Assembly (NCBI GenBank): GCA_043421945.1
Contig: JBHOGO010000002.1
Coordinates: 1 to 64,000, forward strand
From: Thaumasiovibrio sp043421945
GTDB lineage: Bacteria > Pseudomonadota > Gammaproteobacteria > Enterobacterales > Vibrionaceae
Length of the DNA stretch: 64,000 bases
Direction: 5' to 3'
The stretch's first letter is position 1; every line of letters begins with the position of its first letter. Made by a program: the position numbers and the translations under genes. Under the pieces are notes generated by a model. The model saw only the letters and a program-made list of their open reading frames with translations, was not told the origin of the DNA and ran no database searches. This document shows positions 43,913-54,000 of this stretch, piece after piece.

Positions 43913-44509
43913 ATGAAAACTTTTATTCTGATACTTACTGTAGCTATTACCGTGGGTTGTAGTTCATCTAACGAGCTTGCTCCTTATCGTTTTTCTGAGC
44001 AACAAAGTGATTTAAGAGACTTCGATTCTGATGGGGTTATTAATGAACGTGATAAATGTGAAGAGACTCCCACAGAAGCTATCGTTGACAATGACGGCTG
44101 CCCATACTTAGTCGAAGTTACAGAAGAATACAAATTGCAGGTTCTTTTTGGGAATGGGCAAACAGAAATACCCTCTACGTACATTCCTGAAATTAAGCAA
44201 ATGGCTAACTTCCTACTTGCCTACAGCGACACAACACTTGAAATTCTTGGTTATGCGAGTCCAACAGGTAGCGCAGAATTAAACTTAGAATTATCTAAAA
44301 AAAGGGCTGAAGCAGTGAAACAACAACTCATTCGCTTTGGAATCAAACCCAGCAGGTTGACCATCATCGGGTATGGTGATGATAACCCGATATCATCTTC
44401 CGATATTGATACAGCGCATGCGCTTAGCCGACGAGTTGTAGGGAATGTTGTTGGATTTAGGGGTGACATCGAGAAAGAATGGACTATTTTTAGTCGAAGG
44501 GACATTTAA
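43913..44509 (+). CDS. OmpA-family lipoprotein with a thrombospondin-3-like calcium motif
   Basis: A 198-residue lipoprotein (lipobox ITVGC, cysteine at about residue 16). A TSP3-like segment DFDSDGVINERDKCEETP with DNDGCP follows, a calcium-binding loop usual in front of OmpA domains. The OmpA C-terminal peptidoglycan-binding domain spans about 85-190 (LEILGYASPTGSAELNLELS, KKRAEAVKQQLI, RVVGNVVG). It is encoded between lapE and lapG in the same operon, AGGAAAAG before the ATG, and probably fixes the secretion tunnel or adhesin to the cell wall. Such a gene is not part of the classical lapGDAEBC set in Pseudomonas. Confidence 0.86.
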   Translation: MKTFILILTVAITVGCSSSNELAPYRFSEQQSDLRDFDSDGVINERDKCEETPTEAIVDNDGCPYLVEVTEEYKLQVLFGNGQTEIPSTYIPEIKQMANFLLAYSDTTLEILGYASPTGSAELNLELSKKRAEAVKQQLIRFGIKPSRLTIIGYGDDNPISSSDIDTAHALSRRVVGNVVGFRGDIEKEWTIFSRRDI

Positions 44510-44524
44510 CTTCCTAGGAATAGC

Positions 44525-45202
44525 GTGCTTAGAAAATCTCGTGCTCTAATCGGTCTTCTCGCTCTGATTTTGTGGAGTGCAAATGCTGTTGCATTAACAG
44601 CTGATGAAAAAGAGACAATAAGACGAGTAACAGAGTTTTACGGAGACCGAGCTGGCAAACGAGTCAACGCTTGGCGGGAGCTTGTTTCCGAAATGTCAGG
44701 TAAATCGGATTTGGAAACTTTAGAAGCAACGAACAGGTTCTTTAATCAACTTTTTTTTGTTGATGATATACATCTTTGGGGAGAAAAGGACTATTGGGCG
44801 ACACCACTAGAGTTTTTAGGGAGTAGCGCGGGAGATTGTGAAGATTTTAGTATTGCGAAATACTTCACATTACGAGAGTTAGGCGTTTCAGATACTAAAC
44901 TACGATTAGTATACGTTAAGTCATTGACACTGAATCAGTTTCATATGGTTGTCGCCTACTACCCAACGCCCAGTGCAGAGCCATTGCTGCTTGATAATAT
45001 TGAAGGAGAGATAAGATCTGCCTCGAAAAGGAAAGATCTGCTACCGATATACAGTTTCAATGGTAGTAAACTTTGGTTAATGAAGGAACAAGGGAAGGGG
45101 CAAGTTGCAGGGAATGCTTCTCGGCTAAGCCTTTGGAATGATCTCAGAGCCAGAAATAATGGAAGTCGCTTAAAGCGGCAGAAGATTAATTATGATGAGT
45201 AG
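44525..45202 (+). CDS. lapG: Periplasmic cysteine protease LapG
   Basis: A 225-residue transglutaminase-like (BTLCP) protease with a signal peptide cut near residue 23. The catalytic triad is intact: Cys105 in GDCEDFS, His140 in NQFHMVV, Asp157 in LLLDN; the spacing is that of LapG. LapG cuts the N-terminal retention module of a LapA-type adhesin when it is not held by LapD, releasing the adhesin. It starts at GTG with AGGAA seven bases ahead. Six bases separate it from lapD. Confidence 0.93.
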   Translation: MLRKSRALIGLLALILWSANAVALTADEKETIRRVTEFYGDRAGKRVNAWRELVSEMSGKSDLETLEATNRFFNQLFFVDDIHLWGEKDYWATPLEFLGSSAGDCEDFSIAKYFTLRELGVSDTKLRLVYVKSLTLNQFHMVVAYYPTPSAEPLLLDNIEGEIRSASKRKDLLPIYSFNGSKLWLMKEQGKGQVAGNASRLSLWNDLRARNNGSRLKRQKINYDE

Positions 45203-45208
45203 CGGAAT

Positions 45209-47134
45209 ATGACTTTATATAAGCAGTTGCTGACATGGATGCTAGTAGTTTTTTTCTTGCTTATGTCAGCCGTTTTCTTTGTTGATTTAACGACAACACG
45301 TAATTTTTTGTTGTCGCAACAAGCTGTAGAAATTTCGAATGCATCAACGGCTGTCGGGTTGGCCCTTTCTCCTTATCTTGAAACCGGGGATAAAGTGGCG
45401 GCAGAGTCCGTCATTAATGCGATGTTCGACGGCGGATTATATAGCAATGTGACACTGACTTTCCTTCGTGATGAAGAAGTTATCGAGCTTCAGTACCAGA
45501 CCCAATTTCATGATGTTCCCAACTGGTTCACATCACTGAATATTTTTTCTCCTTACACGTACACTGAGCCTCTCACCAGTGGGTGGTTACAACTTGGTGA
45601 GCTTTCTATCACAGGGCATCCAGGCTATGCCTACCGTCAACTATGGCAAGCGCTCGTCCAGCTTTCTATCAGTTTCCTCGTTATTTTTGGTATCACTTCT
45701 CTCGTGCTTGCCCTTTTGCTTGGGTACATTCTTCGCCCTCTCGATGCTATTCGAGAGCGCGCAAATGAAATGGCCAGAAACAAGTTTGGTGAGCCGCTTA
45801 GCATCCCAAAAACCCTCGAATTGCGCGCGGTGGTTAATGCATTCAACCATATGTCTAATCAACTAAAGCAATATTTTGAAGACCAAGCTAAGGAAGCCGA
45901 TAAGCTTCGCGTTCGGGCATATCAAGATCAAGTGTCTGGATTAGGTAATCGTAGCTTTTTAGTCAGCCAGTTAGAGTCTTGGTCTCTCGATGCGCAAACA
46001 GGTGGTTTTGCCATTTTAAGCGCAGATCTTATTGAAGAAAGCTATATAAACCATGGCTATGAGGAAGGTGATAAGTTAGTCATCAAACTTGCTGAGCGGC
46101 TTAATCAGCTCGTTGAAGCCGAATACACCATCGCCCGTCTGTCACAAAAAGAGTTCGCGATCATTGCGCCTAATATTGGCTCAGAAGAACTGCGTTTTCT
46201 GGGGCAGTCTATGCTACACATGGTGCTTGAATTACAGAATGATCCACTTGGGGTTACTCCACCACAAGCTGCTGTCGGCCTAGTGCTAAAAACTCATAAG
46301 CAAGTAGCAAGTGAAACCCTTGCAGAGGCAGACAATGCCCTTTCAAGAGCACGCCAGACACCATCCGAACCGATCGCCATGGTGACAGGAAGCGATGTAT
46401 CAAACACATTAGGTAAGCAAGAGTGGAAGGCGCTACTTGAGGAAGCTATCGCCAATCAGCTCTTCACATTTAAATATCAAAAAGCCTGCAATCAACAAGG
46501 TGAAACGCTTCACCATGAGGTTTTTGCCAGTATCGAGAAGAATAACGAGCTCTATAGCGCTGGGCAGTTTCTAGGCGCTGTAGAGCAACTGAATATAGGG
46601 TCTAGCCTCGACACACATATCATTGAAGTCATGCTTCGCAAACTAAAAGCAGATCCTCTCATGGGACCGCTAACCATTAACCTGACAGTCAGCAGTATTT
46701 GTGACACATCCTTTATGCATTGGCTTGCAAATATGATGCGTTCGAATAAATCGATGTCTAAGCGTTTGTTTTTCGAACTCCCTGAAATTGTCTTCGTTAA
46801 ATACTCTTCCGATGCTATTTTGCTCTGTGAGATTATCCATCAAAATGAGTTTCAATTTGGTATCGATAACTATGGGCATCACTTCAGCTCGTTAGATTAT
46901 CTGAAAAAATTACGTCCTAGTTATGTAAAACTGGATTTTGCCTATACCACTCAGCTTGATAATGAAACAAAAGCTGATGTTCTCGCCTCTGTATCACGGA
47001 CAGCAATGCAACTGAATATCACAACCATTGCCACACGTGTTGAAACCGAAAAGCAACTGAATAAGCTTTCTGATTTGTTTATAAATGGTTTTCAGGGTTT
47101 TGTATTCGAACGACCAGAAGCTAACGAGGCATAA
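45209..47134 (+). CDS. lapD: c-di-GMP receptor LapD (degenerate GGDEF-EAL)
   Basis: A 641-residue inner-membrane protein: helix 8-26, periplasmic LapD/MoxY-type domain (about 27-150) with the Gly-Trp pair (G125, W126 in TSGWLQLGEL) that in LapD grips LapG, second helix 152-175, HAMP (176-228), degenerate GGDEF (about 235-390; SQKEFA replaces the active site) and degenerate EAL (about 400-641; EVFAS replaces EAL). It therefore binds c-di-GMP without making or breaking it. When bound, it holds LapG and keeps the adhesin on the surface. It overlaps lapB by one base. Confidence 0.93.
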   Translation: MTLYKQLLTWMLVVFFLLMSAVFFVDLTTTRNFLLSQQAVEISNASTAVGLALSPYLETGDKVAAESVINAMFDGGLYSNVTLTFLRDEEVIELQYQTQFHDVPNWFTSLNIFSPYTYTEPLTSGWLQLGELSITGHPGYAYRQLWQALVQLSISFLVIFGITSLVLALLLGYILRPLDAIRERANEMARNKFGEPLSIPKTLELRAVVNAFNHMSNQLKQYFEDQAKEADKLRVRAYQDQVSGLGNRSFLVSQLESWSLDAQTGGFAILSADLIEESYINHGYEEGDKLVIKLAERLNQLVEAEYTIARLSQKEFAIIAPNIGSEELRFLGQSMLHMVLELQNDPLGVTPPQAAVGLVLKTHKQVASETLAEADNALSRARQTPSEPIAMVTGSDVSNTLGKQEWKALLEEAIANQLFTFKYQKACNQQGETLHHEVFASIEKNNELYSAGQFLGAVEQLNIGSSLDTHIIEVMLRKLKADPLMGPLTINLTVSSICDTSFMHWLANMMRSNKSMSKRLFFELPEIVFVKYSSDAILLCEIIHQNEFQFGIDNYGHHFSSLDYLKKLRPSYVKLDFAYTTQLDNETKADVLASVSRTAMQLNITTIATRVETEKQLNKLSDLFINGFQGFVFERPEANEA

Positions 47135-49248
47135 TGAAAGATCCCCTGTTACAATCGCTGGTATATGTCAGCAAGTTTTATGGGCTTGCAAATTCTCCTG
47201 ATGCTTTGGTCAGCGATTTGCCTTTGTCAAACGGCCTTTTGTCCCCTTTTCTACTGCCTCGAGCCGCTGATAAGGCTGGACTGAAAGTTAAATTAAGTAA
47301 AGTGAAGGTTGATCATTTATCTCCTTTACTTTTTCCTGTTATCGCCTTGATGAAAGATGGGCAGAGTTGTGTGGTACTCGGATTTGATGCCGAAAACCAG
47401 CAGGTAGAGATTGTCCTTCCGCAAAGTGAAGGCATGGAGCAATCTACGTCTCTCGATGAATTTAATGACCTATTTGTTGGCGATGTTTTCTTCGTCAAAA
47501 AGAAATTTCGCTATGACGAGCGCTCTCCTGAAGTCCTTAAAACCAATAGAGGGCACTGGTTTTGGTCAACGCTTTGGCAATCAAGGTCTATCTATCGAGA
47601 TGTCCTCATCGCGTCTATCCTGATTAATTTATTTTCGATTGCTGCCCCTCTATTCTCAAGGCTTGTTTACGATAAAATTGTACCAAACCTAGCTTTCGAT
47701 TCTTTGTGGGTACTCGCTAGCGGTATTACCATTATTTTTCTCTTCGATTTAGTGTTGAAGGTTTCGCGTAGTTACTTCATCGATATTGCGGGAAAAAAAT
47801 CTGACATTCTCATTTCTTCTAAAATTTTTAGTAAGGTGATGGGCATTAGAATGGAGGCACGACCCCCTTCTGTGGGTGCATTTGCAAAACACATGCAAGA
47901 GTTCGAGGCCATCCGGGAGTTTTTCACTTCTGCTACGGTTTCTGCCCTTATTGATCTTCCTTTTGCCGCTCTGTTTCTCTTCGTAATATGGTGGGTTGCT
48001 GGCCCACTGGTATGGGTACCAATAGCAGCCGTATCAATCTTAATGCTTTATAGCCTATTGATTCAAAAGCCACTTCGGCACTCAATAGAAGAAGGTTCAC
48101 GCCTCGCTACACAGAAACATGCCAACCTCATTGAAAGCCTCTTTGGCTTAGACACGGTGAAGCTATTTGGTGCACAAAACCAATTTCAACATCGCTGGGA
48201 AGAAGCGGTCGCTCATATGGCAAATTGGGGGCTAAAATCTCGTCGAATCACCGACAGCGTGCAAAATATTGCTGGGTTCCTACAACAGTTTTCTTCGGTT
48301 GGAATGATTATTGGTGGCGTATACCTCATCGCTGAAGGGGACCTGTCAATGGGTGGGTTAATAGCTGCATCAATGCTCACTTCCAAAGCCATCGCTCCGC
48401 TTGTTCAACTCTCACTGCTTTCCACCCGCTATAACCAAGCGAAGTCAGCAATGGCGATCATTGATGAATTAATGCAACTTCCTACTGAACAAGAAGACGA
48501 CAAACGCTACATTCACCGCCCAATGATAAAAGGGAAAATATCGTTTAATCGTGTTAATTTTCAATACCCTAACACTGAATCTCTCGCTCTTAGAGATATC
48601 AACTTTACCATTAACCCTGGTGAAAAAGTGGGGATCATTGGTCGCATTGGTTCAGGAAAATCAACCATTGAACACCTCATTATGGGGTTATATAAACCAA
48701 CAGCCGGGGCCGTTTCAATTGATGATACAGATATTGCGCAAATTCATCACATTGATGTCAGACGCAATATAGGCTGCGTACCGCAAGACATCATGCTGTT
48801 CTTTGGCTCTGTTCGCGATAATATTACACTTGGTCGCCCATTAAGCGATGACAAAGATATTCTTAATGCTGCTAGTCGTGCTGGCGTAACGTTTTTCACT
48901 CAGCAGGATGCTTCAGGTCTTGATCGCCAAGTGGGTGAACGTGGGGGCTTGCTTTCTGGCGGGCAAAAACAATCAGTTGCGATTGCGCGAGCTTTTTTAG
49001 GAAGGCCGCCAGTACTATTGATGGATGAACCTACAAGTAGTATGGATGCCCGGTCTGAGCTTTATATCAAACAACAACTTAGTTCATTAAGAAAAGAAGA
49101 AACACTCATTCTGATCACCCATAAAACCAGCATGTTAGACGTCGTTGATCGGCTAATTATCATGGAGCAAGGAGCTATTGTCGCCGATGGTCCAAAAGAT
49201 CTCGTCATGCAGAAATTAAAAGAAGGTAAAATTAACTCTGCAGCTTAG
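47134..49248 (+). CDS. lapB: Type I secretion ABC transporter (LapB type)
   Basis: A 704-residue ABC exporter: an N-terminal C39-like domain (about 1-135) without the catalytic cysteine, as in LapB/RTX exporters, a transmembrane domain (about 150-430), and an ATPase domain with Walker A GRIGSGKST, Q-loop CVPQDIMLF, signature LLSGGQKQ, Walker B VLLMDEPTSSMD and the H-loop ITHKTSML. It drives secretion of the adhesin with LapC and LapE. Last gene of the operon. Confidence 0.93.
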   Translation: MKDPLLQSLVYVSKFYGLANSPDALVSDLPLSNGLLSPFLLPRAADKAGLKVKLSKVKVDHLSPLLFPVIALMKDGQSCVVLGFDAENQQVEIVLPQSEGMEQSTSLDEFNDLFVGDVFFVKKKFRYDERSPEVLKTNRGHWFWSTLWQSRSIYRDVLIASILINLFSIAAPLFSRLVYDKIVPNLAFDSLWVLASGITIIFLFDLVLKVSRSYFIDIAGKKSDILISSKIFSKVMGIRMEARPPSVGAFAKHMQEFEAIREFFTSATVSALIDLPFAALFLFVIWWVAGPLVWVPIAAVSILMLYSLLIQKPLRHSIEEGSRLATQKHANLIESLFGLDTVKLFGAQNQFQHRWEEAVAHMANWGLKSRRITDSVQNIAGFLQQFSSVGMIIGGVYLIAEGDLSMGGLIAASMLTSKAIAPLVQLSLLSTRYNQAKSAMAIIDELMQLPTEQEDDKRYIHRPMIKGKISFNRVNFQYPNTESLALRDINFTINPGEKVGIIGRIGSGKSTIEHLIMGLYKPTAGAVSIDDTDIAQIHHIDVRRNIGCVPQDIMLFFGSVRDNITLGRPLSDDKDILNAASRAGVTFFTQQDASGLDRQVGERGGLLSGGQKQSVAIARAFLGRPPVLLMDEPTSSMDARSELYIKQQLSSLRKEETLILITHKTSMLDVVDRLIIMEQGAIVADGPKDLVMQKLKEGKINSAA

Positions 49249-49256
49249 CCTTCCAA

Positions 49257-49294
49257 CATCATTTAGTCATGTTTTATAACATGACTAAATGATG
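49257..49294. terminator. Bidirectional terminator between lapB and the TetR gene
   Basis: A perfect 17-bp stem with a TTAT loop fills the space between two convergent stop codons (arms CATCATTTAGTCATGTT and its complement). Confidence 0.8.
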
Positions 49295-49304
49295 TGCTGA
49301 GAGC

Positions 49305-49904
49305 CTATTCCTTAGCACTGTATGCTAGCAAAAACATAACTACACAACTGCTAATATAGGTATGCTTAGACACTTCTGATTCTTCTAAGTCCATTCCAAG
49401 CTGCTGATGCACTACCCCTCGACCATGGCATAATAAAAGGAATTGAGACGTAGCAAACTCAATATTTATATCAGACTTAAGCTCGCCTTTTTTTATTCTA
49501 CCAACAAGAAATTCTGCAAATCGCTGACTCGTTCTTTCTGGGCCTGCCGCCAGGTAGGCTTTTGCAAGATCGGGGTGACTATCCTGTTGAGAAACAGCAG
49601 CTTTAAATGTTGATTGCGCTTCGTGAGAGAGCATGAAGTTATGAAACGTCAGTCCAAATTCCATTAATACGTCACTCAAAGGACGCTGGTCGCTAAATAC
49701 CTCTTCAATAAGATACATCTGTTTGCACTTTTCCCCAATGCACATTTCAAACAGTTGATCTTTACTCGTGAAGTGGCTGTAAACAGTCTGTTTAGAGACC
49801 CCTGCCTCCTTAGCGATCGCATCCATCGACGTTGTGTACCCACTATCAATAAACAGCTTTGTCGCTGCCTCTAATATGGCTTCTCGTTTTCGTGTCGTTC
49901 TCAA
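49305..49904 (-). CDS. TetR/AcrR-family repressor
   Basis: A 199-residue regulator from the TTG at 49904, with GGGGTG about eight bases upstream; a TTG at 49934 also fits the frame, but lies within the operator. HTH: RKREAILEAATKLFIDSGYT, TSMDAIAKEAGVSKQTVYSH with FTSKDQLF. The C-terminal domain would bind a ligand and dimerise. Divergent from an RND efflux pair, with a 29-bp palindrome between them, so it almost surely represses that pump and itself. Confidence 0.87.
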   Translation of the reverse strand: MRTTRKREAILEAATKLFIDSGYTTSMDAIAKEAGVSKQTVYSHFTSKDQLFEMCIGEKCKQMYLIEEVFSDQRPLSDVLMEFGLTFHNFMLSHEAQSTFKAAVSQQDSHPDLAKAYLAAGPERTSQRFAEFLVGRIKKGELKSDINIEFATSQFLLLCHGRGVVHQQLGMDLEESEVSKHTYISSCVVMFLLAYSAKE

Positions 49905-49927
49905 AATATCACCCCACAATTTTATAA

Positions 49928-49956
49928 CAATCAAACTGGACAGTCTAGTTTGATTG
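49928..49956. promoter_or_regulatory. TetR operator, 29-bp near-perfect palindrome
   Basis: Half-sites CAATCAAACTGGAC and GTCTAGTTTGATTG flank a central A and agree at 13 of 14 positions when one is reversed. It covers the -35 region of the pump promoter and lies next to the TetR gene start. Confidence 0.85.
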
Positions 49957-49965
49957 AATTATAGT
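49937..49965 (+). promoter_or_regulatory. Probable promoter of the RND pump operon
   Basis: TGGACA at 49937-49942 and TATAGT at 49960-49965 are separated by 17 bases; the -35 box falls inside the TetR palindrome, as expected for repression. Confidence 0.65.
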
Positions 49966-50015
49966 CTTATAAAATGACCTTGCCAACAACTATTCAAGCT
50001 TCAGGTGCACTCATT

Positions 50016-51095
50016 ATGAAAGAATTTATACCGCTGATGTTGTCCATTTTACTCGTTGGCTGTAACTCCTCCAAAGAGGTTACTAGTGACAACATATCGA
50101 CACCTGTCGTTTCCGTTTTGACGATAGAAAAAACACCAGGTTACACTGTCACTCATGAGTTATCAGGAATGATCCAACCGTCAAATAGAGCATCACTTGG
50201 ATTTGAATTTTCTGGCAAGATCAACAAGGTTTGGGTTAATACAGGTGATGTTATTCAACAAGGTGACCCTTTGATCCGCCTCGATACCTCTATTTTAGAA
50301 ACAGAGAGACTTCAACTCCAAGCACAAAAGAACCAATACGATGCACAGCTCAATTTAATTAACGCTAACCTTAACCGTCAACAAACGTTGAAGCGAAAAG
50401 GATTTAGCGCTGATGCTGAAATCGACTCCTTGATTAGTCAAAAACGTGTTCTCACAGCAAACCAAAAGCAATTGTCTGCAACTCTTTCGACGTTGAATTT
50501 GCGCTTATCTAAATCCACTCTTTACGCACCTTTTGCTGGAATTATAGCCAACAGGCACGCATCGCTTGGTGATGTCGTTAACTTAGGGCAACAGACAATT
50601 TCTTTAATCTCTTCTGATGATTTAGAAGCAACTGTAGGTATTCCAACCAGTGTGATTCCAAACTTAAAAGATACTCGTCAATTCCGGTTGCGTGTAGAAA
50701 ATGAATACTACGAATCAGAACTATCTCGACAAGCAGCAGAAATTGACCCCTTATCTCGTACGCAGTTAATGACCTTTACTGTTCCTAGTGATCAAGGTCT
50801 TCTTGCTGGGCAACTGGCTTATCTATCCGTTGAACAATACCATGATGCCTCTGGTTTTTGGGTCCCCTTATCGGCATTAACTGATGGTGTTAGAGGTGTA
50901 TGGAACCTCTTTGCTCTTGACCAAGAAAATGTCATTGAACGTCGTACTATTAATGTCCTTCACTCAGACCAATTTAATGCCTATGTATCCGGTGCCATTA
51001 ATGCCGGAGACACTATTGTTGCAAGAGGTATTCACCGCATTGTCCCGGGGCAGCACGTGACACCACGATTTGATCAAACGAAGGGGGGTGAATAA
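50016..51095 (+). CDS. RND efflux periplasmic adaptor (lipoprotein)
   Basis: A 359-residue membrane-fusion lipoprotein from the ATG at 50016, which opens a clear lipoprotein signal (lipobox LLVGC, cysteine at about 15). A start at 49974 adds 14 residues that break the signal. Barrel-sandwich part (LGFEFSGKINKVWVNTGDVI, QQGDPLIRLD), coiled coil (about 85-150), then the second lipoyl half (LYAPFAGIIANRHASLGDVV). It couples the RND permease to an outer-membrane channel, which is not encoded here. It overlaps the permease gene by one base. Confidence 0.9.
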   Translation: MKEFIPLMLSILLVGCNSSKEVTSDNISTPVVSVLTIEKTPGYTVTHELSGMIQPSNRASLGFEFSGKINKVWVNTGDVIQQGDPLIRLDTSILETERLQLQAQKNQYDAQLNLINANLNRQQTLKRKGFSADAEIDSLISQKRVLTANQKQLSATLSTLNLRLSKSTLYAPFAGIIANRHASLGDVVNLGQQTISLISSDDLEATVGIPTSVIPNLKDTRQFRLRVENEYYESELSRQAAEIDPLSRTQLMTFTVPSDQGLLAGQLAYLSVEQYHDASGFWVPLSALTDGVRGVWNLFALDQENVIERRTINVLHSDQFNAYVSGAINAGDTIVARGIHRIVPGQHVTPRFDQTKGGE

Positions 51096-54000
51096 TGAAA
51101 ATGATTCTACAAAACACCCGCCTTCTCATACTTTTTATTGGAATGTTACTGGTATCAGCGCTTGGGGCTATTCAATCTTTACCGAGGGCTGAAGACCCAC
51201 TACTCATCAACCGCTGGGGAACAGTCACCACTCTGAATCCTGGAGCTAAGCCAGAGCATATTGAAGCCTTAATCACGGAACCTATCGAGCTTGCTTTACG
51301 TGAGTTAGACGAAGTGAAGCTAATAGAGTCGGTTTCACGTACAGGGATCTCTGTAATCACTATCGAGCTGTCTGAAACCTTGACCGATACAGAAACAGCA
51401 TGGTCACGTGTTAGAGATAAACTCAATGATATTATCCCTCTCTTACCTATCACAGCTTCGGCACCAGATTTTGATAATGATCGCAGCAAAGCGTTTACTT
51501 CTATCCAAGCGCTTACATGGAAAAATGATTCACCCACCGATTTGCTCCACCTTTCACGCTACGCCCGCGAACTCGCCAATCAAATGCGTAATCTCTCTGG
51601 AACGGAGTATGTAGAGGTACATGGCACGCCAAGCGAAGAAGTTTTAATTGAAATCGAAGCTGAAAAAGCGGCGAGTATTGGGTTATCTGCTGCAGATATT
51701 GCCGAGCTTATCCAAGCTTCCGACACAAAAACTAGTGCTGGCGAGCTCTTTAACCAACAATATAGATTTCAGGTAGAGCTCACCAAATCACTTGATACCG
51801 TTCCACAAATTAGGAGCACCCCACTAAAAACACTAGAAAGTGGTCAGCAAGTGACTGTGGGTGATATTGCAACGGTTAGAAGACAAGCAAAAACACCCAG
51901 TAGTAAAATTGCCCTTGTTAATGGTCAGCCTGCTATTATCGTTGCCTCACGGATGCAGTCGGAGCTGCGCGTCGATTTATGGACATCACGTGCTCACAAT
52001 CTTTACAACAGATTCGAAGCTGAGCTGCCTGCTAACATTGCCTTGGTGTCCATCTTTGAGCAAGATGGCTATACAAGCCAACGACTCACTGAGCTCCTCA
52101 AAAATATGGCGATAGGTTTTACTTTAATCGTCTTTGTTTTGCTTATTACTCTTGGCATTCGCTCTGCTTTGATCGTTGCTCTGTCGTTGCCACTGACCTC
52201 CGCATTCACTCTTGTTCTCATGAATGTTACGCAAATTCCAATCAATCAAATGTCTGTTACTGGCTTGATTGTTGCGCTCGGTATCATGGTGGACAATGCC
52301 ATCGTTATGGTTGATACCATTCAAGAAGAGAGGAAGATGGGACGCGGTCGATATGAGAGTGCCGTCAACGCTATTCAGCACCTCTGGATGCCATTACTAG
52401 GTTCGACATTAACTACTATCCTTGCATTCGCCCCAATATTCCTAATGCCTGGCTCAGCGGGTGAATTTGTAGGTGCTATCGCTATCACCGTTTCATTTTC
52501 CCTGATTGGTTCCTACTTAATATCCCACACATTAGTGGCTGGCTTTGCTGCGAGGGTACTTCATCGGAAAGATGTCGACCCTCGCTGGTATCATAGTGGT
52601 ATTCACCTTCCTCTATTGGCAAAACAATTTAGGCAGTTAGTGACCGTTGCGGTCAAAAAACCGGTACTTACCATTTTAGTCGTAGGTGGATTTCCAGCGG
52701 TTGGTTTTTGGGCTGCCGGGCAGCTCACTGAGCAGTTTTTTCCTACGTCTGACCGAGATATGTTCCAGATTCAAGTTTTTATGCCTTCTGGAGCAAGCAT
52801 TGATGCGACACATTCAACGGTATTAGTAGCTTCCGAAATCATTAACGAAAATGAAGGCATTGAAAGCCTACATTGGGTCATAGGGGGGAATTTCCCTTCT
52901 TTCTATTATAATCTTACAGGGCGCCAACAAGGATCAGCTAACTTTGCACAAGCAATGGTCACAACAGATACATTTCAAACAGCAAATGCCCTGATACCTA
53001 AATTACAGGCATCATTAGATACGCTAATGCCACAAGCACAAATCATCGTTAGAAAGCTTGAGCAAGGTCCTCCATTTAATGCCCCTATAGAGCTTCGTGT
53101 TTCAGGGCCTAATATCGATACCATTCGTTCTATCTCTGCAGAAATTAGGGCGTTATTAGCGACAACACCTAATGTCAGCCATACGCGAGAGACAATGTTG
53201 CCCGGTGTTCCTACCGTGAGTATCGACATTGAACAAGGTGAGGGGCAAATTAACCACTTACTTCAAGCTGATATTGCCCGTTACCTCAACGCTAACCTTT
53301 CTGGTGTGACGGGTGGTTCATTAATAGAAGAGACTGAGCAAGTTCCTATCCGTGTACAGCTGAAAGAAGAAGCTCGCAGTGATATCGCCTCTATCGATAA
53401 TCTGAAACTGCCTATTCAGCAAGGCGTTGATGTTTCGTTGCAACCTCTATTTGCTATTGCAAAAACGTCCCTTGTTCCTAGTATAGGCGCCATTCCTCGT
53501 AGGGATGGTCAACGTGTTAACGTGGTTGAGGGTTATCTCAATGCCGATATCCTTCCACAGACAGCCTTGGATGAATTTCAAACCAAATACAAACAATCAG
53601 GTATCATCATTCCACCTAACTATACCGTCACATTCGGTGGAGAATCCGCTGAGAGAAACGAATCCGTCAATCAGCTCCTTTCAAACCTATCGGTTGTAAT
53701 GACATTACTCATCGCAGTTGTTGTTTTATCTTTTAATTCATTCCGCTTGAGCACCATCATTTTTCTCGTTGGCGGACAGGCCGCAGGATTAGGGTTACTT
53801 TCAGTTTGGATTTTTAACTACCCCTTTGGGTTCACCGTGATCATCGGCATTCTCGGACTTGTCGGGTTAGCCATTAACGCTGCGATTGTCATTATTGCTG
53901 AGCTTCGAACCCGCCCCAACGCACTGAATGGAGATGTGGAAGAAATAGTGTCGAGCGTCATGTCTTGTACACGTCATATTACTTCAACCACCATAACAAC

